64,000 nt of DNA from Haberlea rhodopensis (Eukaryota > Streptophyta > Magnoliopsida > Lamiales > Gesneriaceae): the NCBI GenBank assembly GCA_907163345.1, contig CAJQUN010000042.1:4197043-4261042 (forward strand), written 5' to 3'. This document shows positions 38,801 to 45,669 of the stretch, piece by piece. The position numbers were made by a program, and so were the translations under genes. Under the pieces are notes generated by a model. That model made no database searches, was not told the DNA's origin, and saw only the letters and a program-made list of their open reading frames with translations. Position 1 is the stretch's first letter, and each line of letters begins with the position of its first letter.

Positions 38801-40616
38801 ATAGCTGACGGGAAAAGACAACTCTGAACGCACAATGCTATTGTAGGCCTAGCCGCCGACGGCCGGCGGCGGCTAGGGTTTGATAAGCTTTAACCTTACT
38901 TTTTCCAACCTAAAGCTTTGATACGATGTAGAAAAACAGACTATCGGAGTATGAAACTCCTATTTCTTAATAATAATTAAGGAAACAATCTAATCTAAAA
39001 ATAAAAAGATAACGAGATAAAATCAAATAATATGAATATTAAAATACTAATATTTTATCTAGAGATCTTGATAAATCAAAAACATGTCATCTTTATCTAT
39101 TCAACAAATATGAATGAAAATAAAATTCTCTCCGAAATTCTTCTTCCTTGCTGCATAATTCTAAATAAAATCAATCAAGTCTCATCAGGTTCTCCCGCCA
39201 AGTTGACGTGGCTTTTAGGCTTGGGTTTACCTCTTGTGCTTATGGTTTAACATTAGTGCCTTTGTTGAGGGTTGACTTAGCGGAATGGAGTGATCCAAAA
39301 AGGGCTATTATCAGGACAGCATCGGTAATGTGGTTCGTGTTCACATTGTAGACTAAACCTGAATTGACATGCTTTCACCCAGTACCATAGATAGGTGAGT
39401 GAAAGTCTGAACGGAGTTGGTAGGTGTAGGGATCGACTATCAAGTGGTGGACACTGCTATATACCACATTGCTTCCGCAGTAAATTATGGAGTGATCAAT
39501 AAATTTGAGGAGCACTTTTGGGTGTGGACACTTCTCTTAGGTTTATGGTCTATCAATGCAGCTTGAACAAAAAATTTGGAAGTCAGTAATTCAGCCAATA
39601 ATGGCTGGTTATTGTAAGTATGCTTTCAAATAATATCTGAAATTCTTCAAAACTTGGATTGTTTTTTCGAGTTTTGTTTCATTGATATTTCCTGATCAAA
39701 CTTGTTCACAATTAAATAGGAGGATATCTTGTGTGTTGCATCTATATCGGTGTTAGCTTGAACTCACAATGGAAACGGCAATAGATTGACTGGTGATATT
39801 CTTGTTAGATCTGGTAGACATCTTATATGCATTGCATCCTCTCTTCCCTTTTCTGAGTATTAAAAATGTGACATCGACTCTGCATATTATCCAGCTTATC
39901 GTCCTTATTGGCTGCTTGGCAACAATTTTTGCCTGATAAATCGAGGAACTGTCAAAGATGGATAAAAATACTATAGGATTAAAGAGTTCAAATAATGGGA
40001 AACGGAAAACAAAGAAGGGAATTGGTAGCAGAAAGGAGAATTACTTTAGTTTTCTTGATTCATCTGGATGCATTTCCATCTGCTGATTATATATTTGAAG
40101 TCGAGCATAGATTTTTTTAAAAGTTGAATACATCTAATGGGACTATGCATCTTTTAGGTTAATGATGCGACAGTCCAAAATTCTCAAGAATCTTTCATGA
40201 TGGAGATGCGTGCTGCAAGAATTGTGGGTTTTGAATTTCAGTTGCTTCTAACCACATTTTTGCCTATCCTTTTATTCAGTTAATTCTATTGTCTTTATGT
40301 AACGACTCTATCAAGTTTGGCTATTTGGATTACCGAGTATTTCTAGTCTCATCATCTTTCCTTTGTCAAATAACAGGTTCAAGCAGCCGACTCTTTGCTT
40401 AAGTTGGTGTCCGAATTAAAGCAGACAGCAATATTTTCCGGATTCGCGTCTCTCAACGACCATGTGGACCAGAGAACAGATGAGTTCAATAGACTTTCAG
40501 AAAATACAAATGGGATGTTGGCTAGGATCGGAGAAGAGGCAGCGACTAGCCTCAAGGATATTGAATCACATTACTATTCCTCGACTCTGAGATCAAGCAT
40601 CGGTCAAGAACCATGA
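23810..40616 (+). CDS. MED22: Mediator complex subunit 22 (MED22), 155 aa, with 16.2-kb intron 1
   Basis: MED22 is a head-module subunit of Mediator, which links transcription factors to RNA polymerase II in the nucleus (family knowledge). Three exons join in frame: 23810-23971 (54 codons), 40158-40223 (22 codons) and 40377-40616 (79 codons plus stop). The product starts MNKGVGIGGASGGGG with the glycine/alanine-rich plant N-terminus. It then has QKQKTLIQRVDADVGILVDNF, VNDATVQNSQESFMMEMRAA, the signature LLKLVSELKQTAIFSGFASLNDHV, and a helical C-terminal region ending in a plant-specific ESHYYSS tail. Splice sites are GT-AG and all phases fit. Intron 1 is 16,186 bp because a nested transposon pile sits in it; intron 2 is only 153 bp. 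The coding sequence is intact, so the gene is probably still expressed if the long intron is spliced. Confidence 0.9.
23972..24456. other. MED22: MED22 intron 1, host sequence before the nest
   Basis: Unique-looking AT-rich intron sequence between the exon 1 donor and the left end of the gypsy LTR. No gene or repeat recognised. Confidence 0.5.
24457..24617 (+). repeat. Gypsy left LTR, first part
   Basis: Matches 36364-36560 with small gaps, sharing CACATACAGGGAAGCAACAT, GTATATATGCAAGTTAGTTA and ATCCAAGCAGTTA. It is cut at about 24617 by the (CAA)n 3' end of the minus-strand RTE LINE. The second part is at 31459-31537. Confidence 0.85.
26088..26290 (-). repeat. copia-1 3' LTR
   Basis: 203 bp. 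In element orientation it ends CTAGAAACTTTCA. Its first bases read TTTCAAAATATGC where the other LTR has TGTCAAAATATGC, so the terminal TG is mutated here. Confidence 0.92.
26321..30623 (-). pseudogene. copia-1 gag-pol polyprotein, broken by single-base indels
   Basis: Gag starts at the ATG at 30623 (LTLHKLTGKNYLEWAQSMRL) and includes a CxxC...H zinc knuckle (CDVCKRHWHTVDTC). Protease shows LWIIDPGATDHMTG near 29570. Integrase shows the HxxxC-type region WHYRLGHPS/CEFCELAKHRRS, then FIDDHTRLSWVYLL and the conserved NGVAERKN neighbourhood in a shifted frame. Reverse transcriptase shows QLDVKNAFLNGDLEEEIYM, LYGLKQSPR and LIVYVDDIILTG. RNase H shows YTDVDWAGS and LYCDNKAAISIAHNP. Frame changes lie near 30240, 29840, 28930, 28780, 28250, 27740, 27360, 26990 and 26640. 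Most fall in or next to homopolymers. No functional polyprotein can be made from this sequence as given. Confidence 0.9.
30817..31019 (-). repeat. copia-1 5' LTR
   Basis: 203 bp, TGTCAAAATATGC to CTAGAAACTTTCA in element orientation. It is directly followed by the tRNA-iMet-type primer site TGGTATCAGAGCC (30804-30816). Confidence 0.92.
31459..31537 (+). repeat. Gypsy left LTR, second part
   Basis: Continues the left LTR after the LINE: GAATATGAATGAAAATAAAA through AATCAATCAAGTCTCA. The same block appears at 39112-39184 in the right LTR. Confidence 0.85.
31538..31750 (+). pseudogene. Gypsy gag N-terminal remnant
   Basis: From about 31585 a frame reads EGTRLARLEEMFTRFTSLQE followed by EFLITSMRELN, resembling the coiled N-terminus of plant gypsy Gag. 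The start codon position reads AAG rather than ATG. It stops at 31750, where the copia-2 LTR begins. Confidence 0.6.
31751..34820 (+). mobile_element. copia-2: 3'-truncated Ty1/copia element
   Basis: The 5' LTR is 31751-31944 (TGTTGATAAACC to TTGTTCACA), followed by the primer site TGGCATCAGAGCC. Coding blocks follow on the plus strand: gag, protease and integrase. The element stops after NSVQEALEIPEW, the region just before reverse transcriptase, at about 34820. There it is joined to gypsy RNase H sequence. Reverse transcriptase, RNase H and 3' LTR are absent, so no target duplication can be tested on the right (left flank CTAAG). Confidence 0.88.
31988..34820 (+). pseudogene. copia-2 gag-protease-integrase, broken
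   Basis: An ATG at 31988 opens a serine/alanine-rich start that runs into TGA near 32062. The main gag frame continues from there (LIHKFNGKSYLEWAQSMRL, LNSMDPVLGKPFLFLP). Protease with GATDHMTG is near 33135. Integrase has WYHRLGYPS, CESCELAKHRRS and FLDDHSRMTWIYLLKD. Later blocks are LLEVARAISFH, YLINRLPSRIL and CIFVGYPANQRGYKCFDP. It is close in sequence to copia-1, so both belong to one lineage. Several frameshifts and stops (for example NGVAE* near 33987) disable it. Confidence 0.85.
34821..36357 (+). pseudogene. Gypsy RNase H end, integrase and chromodomain, broken
   Basis: Starts inside RNase H (VADAISRQF). The H2C2 zinc-binding region follows (HDTPLSGHEGIRKTL ... CIICQQTK), then the integrase core (SMDFITGLPPWNGF, VVVDRLSKYGHF, SDRDPIFLSKFWQELF, SAYHPESDGQTEVLNRCLEQYLR) and a GPY region (RYFGPYRILKRIGSVAYKLELP). 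The C-terminal chromodomain ends it (VLVQWEGLPLEETTWEDLSHF). In-frame stops and shifts occur near 35207, 35288, 35398, 35682 and 35917. The chromodomain places it among chromoviruses. Confidence 0.88.
36364..36589 (+). repeat. Gypsy right LTR, first part
   Basis: Starts TGATAGACAACAAAGTCACG directly after the pol end. It is cut at 36589 by the three-LTR element, with AATAT duplicated at both sides. It is longer than the left LTR by a block around 36404-36450. Confidence 0.85.
37062..37140 (+). ncRNA. tRNA-derived, SINE-like segment inside the three-LTR element, copy 1
   Basis: Contains a box-A-like TAGCCTAGTGG and a box-B-like GTTCAAGTCC at tRNA-like spacing, followed by a run of T. It lies on the strand opposite to the host LTR element. 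It does not fold as an obvious functional tRNA, so it is read as a relic of a Pol III promoter or SINE head. Confidence 0.5.
38330..38421 (+). ncRNA. tRNA-derived, SINE-like segment, copy 2
   Basis: Second copy, in the other internal region, with TAGTCTAGTGG and a better box B, GTTCGAGTCC, then a T-run near 38412-38421. Its presence in both internal regions shows it was in the element before the tandem form arose. Confidence 0.5.
39112..39184 (+). repeat. Gypsy right LTR, second part
   Basis: Resumes GAATGAAAATAAAATTCTC after the AATAT duplicate and ends AATCAATCAAGTCTCA. Confidence 0.85.
39193..39566 (+). pseudogene. Unrecognised coding-like relic in MED22 intron 1
   Basis: Two separate blocks read like conserved protein. 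The first runs to a TAG at 39349 and includes SCAYGLTLVPLLRVDLAEW and DPKRAIIRTASVMW. The second, 39435-39566, includes DTAIYHIASAVNYGVINKFE and HFWVWTLLLGLW. Both look like parts of a membrane protein with hydrophobic segments. The family was not recognised. The piece between them has no open frame, so they may be two exons of a captured or decayed gene. There is no start codon. Confidence 0.4.
39567..40157. other. MED22: MED22 intron 1, host sequence after the nest
   Basis: Intron sequence up to the CTTTTAG acceptor at 40157. An A-rich basic-looking patch (39958-40045) could be part of the same unrecognised relic but no clear frame was found. Confidence 0.4.
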
Positions 40617-41119
40617 AGTGAGATGGGTAGATTTTCTAAGATAAGTTATTCGTAAGTTTCTCGCTTAATATTATTTATAGAAAATAAATAATAGTATCAA
40701 GCGTACTAGCTATCAGACAAAATGGTTAAAGCTTGAATTTTCAAGTTCAACTTAAAAATATAGCCACAACATATTCAATTCTACTCGAGCTCTGAGTACG
40801 ATCGGTTAACATTCGAACATGAATGCAGAACATTCATCCCTTGGCTATTAGAGCTTACCTCTTTCAAGATCAAATACTTGGGATCTCGGTGGCTTCAATG
40901 ACCGTCGAATGCAGCAAACAACCCAAGTTCGTTGTCATCCACTTGCTTAAATTGCGCGAGACATAAATCTTTTTCCCCCTTAAACCATATGGTATCTGTT
41001 AAACTAAGAGCTATTCAATCAATACAGATTGTTCTTGATTGATACAGAGAGTAATCGAATTGTTCTCAGAAAATCAATGAGATGATTGAATTCTAATTTC
41101 TACCTAATATATATTTTTT
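40617..41119. other. MED22 3' flank
   Basis: Presumed 3' untranslated region and spacer. No other gene seen. Confidence 0.4.
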
Positions 41120-41900
41120 ATTTAAATACATTTCTTGTTGCTAACTGTAACTAATTTCATCACTTCGAGTTTGATGTGTAATTTACCACTTTGAGTCTGA
41201 TGCGCAAGTGTATCTTGATAGCCTTCACAAGATGGACATGTACATCTTGGCAATGAATGAATCAAAACAGTTGTGTTCCGAGAGATTTGATGAGTATGTC
41301 TGCAATTTGTTCGATTGATGGAGTAACCTTGATGAGTCATTATTGAACAATTTTTCCACACTAGATGTCAACTTGTTGCAGTGTAGATGGAACAGGGAAA
41401 TTATGTAAAATATTGAAATCATGCAACATATAATAACCATTGTATTTCACAAGTGGTAGTAGCCAATGCTCTGTATTCAGTTTATGTCGAGAATTTACTA
41501 ATAGTGGGTTGTTACTTAGATTTCCAATATATCAAGGAATCACCAAGAAATATAGTATAACCTGTGACACTTCGTCTTGAGTCCACACAATCAGCTCAGT
41601 CACTGTCACTATATCCTTTTTAGTTGTAAGGCAGGTGATCTAGAAAATAAAAGTCTTTGGCCTGGAGTTAATTTTAGAAATCGCAAGACCATGTGAACAC
41701 TGCAACTAGATGAGCTTAAGTTGGTTTAGACATGTATTGAGTTAAGCAGTGAATGCTATAGGATTGGTTTGGTTAGGTCTTGTTATTGTTAATATATTAC
41801 CCTGTCAACCAGTATAGTAGGACTTTGGATTTTCAAGTAATTGGCCTTCGGTAGATGATAATTTGAGGGGTTTCATATTTATTCTAGAGCAATAATATGA
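41120..41900 (-). pseudogene. Decayed Ty1/copia RNase H relic
   Basis: Reading on the minus strand from about 41620, shifted frames give DSRRSVTGYTIFLGDS, WKSKQQPT, then EYRALATTCEIQWLLY and a C-terminal RNase H tail with HTHQISRN. This is the copia RNase H order. Many stops and shifts; no LTRs seen. It lies just left of the large MULE. Confidence 0.7.
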
Positions 41901-42071
41901 TATTCTCTTATGTCATCAATAAAAAAATGCTATTTCTGAGGAATCAAATTAGTTATAAAAAAAATATAAAATTATGATACTTCAGTCGGGTTTATTAATT
42001 AAATAACCTTAATAAAATAAATAATTTCAAAAATAACCCGAAAAATAAAAACATTTCAAAAGTAACCTAAA

Positions 42072-42404
42072 CCGCCAACTGAGTTGGCGTGACCAATTGG
42101 TCACGCCAACTCAGTTGGCGTCACCTAAAAAAATTTTGGTCACGCCAACTGAGTTGGCGTGACCAATTTAAAATATATTAGTCACGCCAACTGAGTTGGC
42201 GTGACCTTTGTTTTTTACGGTCACGCCAACCCAGTTGGCGTGACCATTATTCACGCCAACTGGAGCTGCAAGTTGGTGTGCAAGTTGGTGGGGATAATTA
42301 TTGGTCACGCCAACTCAGTTGGCGTGACCAATAAATATCATGTGTCACGCCAACTCAGTTGGCGTGACCCATTAAAGGTCACGCCAACTGAGTTGGCGTG
42401 ACTT
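42072..42404. repeat. Left palindrome array of the MULE
   Basis: Nine units, eight good and one decayed (42252-42285). The typical unit is GGTCACGCCAACTSAGTTGG followed by CGTGACC, a near-perfect dyad of about 27 bp. Units are separated by AT-rich spacers of 0 to about 30 bp. The centre alternates between TGAG, TCAG and CCAG. The array lies between the terminal repeat and the PMD 5' leader, where transposase binding sites and the promoter would be expected. Confidence 0.93.
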
Positions 42405-42775
42405 GGAGTTATAAAATTTCCGCAACCCTTCTTCTTCGGCAACAACTTCGGCGATTTACAGTCTAAATTCTTCCTCGCGTTTGACCTCCAAGTTACTATC
42501 GTTTTTTTCTCATTTTGCTTCCAGTCTCTTCGTAGTTTCAGATTCAGAATTTAGAGGTAAAAATCATATCGCTGTGAATTAATTTCTGTCACACTTTTTC
42601 GCTGCCGTCCGCCGCCCCCCGCCGTCTGCTGCCGCCGTCGGGCGCCGTCGGCCGCCGGTTGCTGATGGCTGGTGGTTGTCGGCGGTAGCATCGTCATGTT
42701 TTATCAGTTTTAATTTATTTTGTTTACTTTATGTTGTTTATATGTACTAATATATTTTTTGTTTCATATAATAGG
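42405..42775 (+). promoter_or_regulatory. PMD gene 5' leader with probable intron
   Basis: A pyrimidine-rich leader exon around 42420-42555 ends at a candidate donor GAG|GTAAAA (42557). An intron-like, T-rich stretch follows and ends ATAATAG|G just before the start ATG at 42776. A GCC/GTCGG-rich patch (42600-42690) lies in the intron. Confidence 0.45.
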
Positions 42776-43016
42776 ATGGATCCGATGAATGTACCAGGCC
42801 CGATCGATGATCATCTGTTGGTATTGCAGTCATGTCATCGTTCTGAAGATGTATGGGCAGGTGATATTGATCGGCCCTTGCGTGTGAGAAATCCGAGCAG
42901 CTATTTTTGGGATCTTTGCCCATTAGACACACGTGTTGTAAGTATGTTACATGAGTTTGGGTTTTATGGTGTATATAGGTGTAATAAGATTACCATTGAC
43001 CCTCATCTAATCACGG

Positions 43017-43437
43017 CGTTAGTAGAGAGATGGCGTCGTGAAACGCATACATTCCATCTGAGATCTGGAGAGGCGACTATTACACTGCAAGACATTGCAG
43101 TTATTTGGGGTCTGCCAATAAATGGTCTTGCAGTGTCAGGTGCCAATTTTGATAAGACAATACCCGAGTGGCAAGAATATTGTTATCGTCATTTGGGATT
43201 TACACCAGATCCGGGTCACTTTAAAGGTGCATGTTTGTTAATGTCTGCGTTGAGTCATCATTTAATAGTAAATCGGATCCATTTGCATAGTACGGCGGAT
43301 GAGGTTGCTAAATATGCACGAGGTTGTGCATTATTAATGATAGGTGGGATTATGTGCCCCGATAGCTCCGGCAATACTGTAAAATTATTGTACATACAGA
43401 AATTAGAAGATATCAGTTCTGTTGGTAATTTTAGCTG
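43017..43437 (+). repeat. 421-bp PMD exon segment, left copy
   Basis: Identical base for base to 52466-52886 by eye. The two copies flank the LTR element in direct orientation. One extra C (43438) lies between this copy and the LTR. Confidence 0.93.
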
Positions 43438-45065
43438 CTGTAAGGACCCCCGTGCCCTTAACCCGTAATTAGTGCATTAAGCCATACCATGAGTGCATAT
43501 AATCATACCATCAGGGGAAAAACCCTATGCAAGTGTAACACCGTATGCTACCCAGAAAATTTCTTGCATTCAATTCCCAATATTCAAATTCCCCCTACCA
43601 TTATTATTCACATAACATGCACCCACATAATACACTAATATGCTCTTAGTTCATTTAGCAATTTCCATAATTAATTGCATGCAACCATAATGAACAGAAA
43701 GAGACCATAGCCCATTTATACATCCCATATACACGTAAGGTGTACTCAATGAATAAACGTGTATTTGATGCATAAAACACTATACCGGATACCGCTACTG
43801 GTACTTCTATCCTGGAAGCACCTTCCAAGCACAACTCGATCTCAACACTGGATCTGAGCGTCCATCTAGCCAGCTCTGGTACCTCGATCCTGGAAGTACC
43901 TCTAACCAAAAGCCCGAGCTCGACTCCAAAGCCGCTACACCTATGTTACCTGCCCCAACAGAGACAGCCCCCACACGGGGTGAGCATACCAATACCACCA
44001 ATCACAAAATAATAATATTGCAATTCATAATTTACAGAACGTAAATGCCATAATTTAAATGATACTCCCTGGATGGCAATACCCTCATCCGGGATCCCCC
44101 TGTATTGTCCCTGTTCTCAAAATAACCAAACTCATCAAATTCCCAAAGCCAGTTAATCGTCACATAGATTAACTAATACCGTTCTATTATACCAGTTCCA
44201 TAATCAAAGGGATAAGAACATAATGTAAAAGACTATAGATATCGCATATATCTAACCAACAATTCCATGTTCTTATTTCATTGCTCGCTCCACAATAGCG
44301 GCATACTAAACCTCGCGCACGCTCAACAATAGCGGCGTCAAAACCGATGGTCGCCCAATGGCGACCGCATCCCGAATCATTGCTCGCTCGAAGGCGGCAC
44401 TGTATGATTCCCAATATATATATATTTATCACAGTTACCATATACCATGCATATCATTATCCATTTGAAGTAAATATAGTGCACCATGCATCTCAATATT
44501 TATCCAATGTAATTACCACATGCCAGACCACATGCCAGCTATTGTAATGTCCATATAATACAATTACCATACACCATGTATTTCAATGCCCATTTAATAC
44601 CATTATCACAAACCATGCATATTACAGTTGCAATACTATAATAGGCTATGCTCGTACGTCCCACGTACCTTAATTTCCGAAGTCCGAGCCAAACCTTGCT
44701 CGAGTTCCATGCTCCGAGGAATATGTGCTAAAACACATAAACAACTCACAATCAAGAATAAGCATGCGATTACGTGTCCAAGCACGTTCAAGACTCCCAG
44801 TCATATCGTCAATCCATGACGATTACCAAAATAAAAGCTCCCCGGCTAAGCATGCGTAATACCCAAATAAACCATTTTACAAGTTTAAAAGATTGCCAAG
44901 AATTCAACCGGGAATTCCGTTTAATTTAATTTGGCTCTAAACCACCCATTTTAAAAGCAAAGCATTCCCATTGGAATGTAGACATTGCCCCGGAAACGGC
45001 CCCTTTAAACCTCGGTTCCAAAATCCCGACATTTTCCAAAATTTGAAAAAAAACCAAGGGAACAG

Positions 45066-45290
45066 GGCCGCGATCGATCGGCGCCAAGCCGCGATCGATC
45101 GCCATAGCCTACTGTCCGAAAATAAACAAGCCGCGATCGATCGCCACATCTCGCGATCGATCGCCAAGACCCTCGCGATCGATCGCCCACTTCTCGCGAT
45201 CGATCGCCGCTACTGCTCATCGCCTTCCCAAATCCAGTAGCATGTCGCGATCGATCGGCGCCTCGCCAAGATCGATCGCGGACTGCAATT
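45066..45290. repeat. Cluster of eight CGATCGATCG palindromes in the LTR
   Basis: Eight GATCGATCG octamer-type sites in about 225 bp, mostly as GCGATCGATCGCC. They are separated by unrelated short sequence, so it is not a simple tandem array. The same cluster is present at 51530-51753 in the other LTR. Confidence 0.85.
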
Positions 45291-45606
45291 TTCCGAAAAA
45301 CTCGAGTTCTAATGGTGTTTTTCACACCCAACTCCAAACCAACACCCCATACCACCTCAATGCCTCAAATACAACAATTAAACTCCATGAAAACACTGAA
45401 ATCAACATTTTGATTTTAACCCAAAAATTTCCAAAACCCATAGCCAACTAAAACCCCAACCAAAAGCTACCAAACTACTATCAAATCGAAGCCAAGGACG
45501 AGGGGAAGATGAATACCTGATTATCTTCGAGGAACCGGCCTCCGATCCAAGCCACCCGCGATTTCTCTTCCAAGGGAGAAAGGGGAAAAGGGTTTGGGGC
45601 GATGGA

Positions 45607-45669
45607 GAGAGAGAGAGAGAGAGAGAAATGGATTCCAATGACGGAATCCCAAGTCCGACTGGTATATAT
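45607..45669 (-). promoter_or_regulatory. LTR promoter: TATA box plus CT tract (left LTR)
   Basis: On the minus strand GCTATATATACCAG (about 45656-45669) is followed about 30-40 bases later by a (CT)10 tract. This TATA plus pyrimidine start region is typical of plant core promoters. It would place U3 at about 340 bp and leave about 2.2 kb as R-U5. Confidence 0.55.

Larger units (their letters stand above)
36590..39106 (-). mobile_element. Non-autonomous LTR element with three LTRs and two internal regions
   Basis: Three copies of one LTR lie in the same orientation: A 36590-36841, B 37872-38122, C 38927-39106 (internally deleted to 180 bp). In element (minus) orientation each starts TGTTGAAT and ends TTTTTCTACA. 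A primer site TGGTATCAGAGC (reverse of 37860-37871) precedes B, and a degenerate one precedes C. A polypurine tract AGCTTGAGGGGGGAGTG lies beside A. AATAT flanks the whole block (36585-36589 and 39107-39111). The two internal regions (1.03 and 0.80 kb) share order and sequence and encode no retroviral protein. Confidence 0.88.
24457..39184 (+). mobile_element. Ty3/gypsy chromodomain retrotransposon, heavily interrupted
   Basis: Outer element of the nest. The left LTR starts at 24457 with TGATAGACAGCAAAAATCAC and resumes at about 31459-31537. The right LTR starts at 36364 with TGATAGACAACAAAGTCACG and resumes at 39112-39184. Both halves align across their interruptions, ending AATCAATCAAGTCTCA. 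A gag start remains at about 31585-31750, and RNase H end, integrase and chromodomain remain at 34821-36355. Protease and reverse transcriptase are lost. No clean 5-bp target duplication was seen at the outer ends, so one border may be altered. Confidence 0.8.

Noticed and set aside
42072..42404. CRISPR-like look of regularly repeated 27-bp palindromes
   Set aside because: Spacers are short, AT-rich and irregular (0-30 bp), the setting is a plant transposon end, and no cas genes exist. These are MULE subterminal palindromes.
42060..42420. Origin or satellite function for the palindromes
   Set aside because: They occur only inside the ends of two MULEs with target duplications, which explains their position.
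44187..44819. Short open frames repeated at 50651-51283
   Set aside because: Exact copies in the two LTRs without any recognisable domain; not genes.
45005..45355. Open frames with repeated DRSR/AIDR peptides in both LTRs
   Set aside because: They follow directly from the CGATCGATCG motif read in any frame, appear on both strands and repeat identically in both LTRs.
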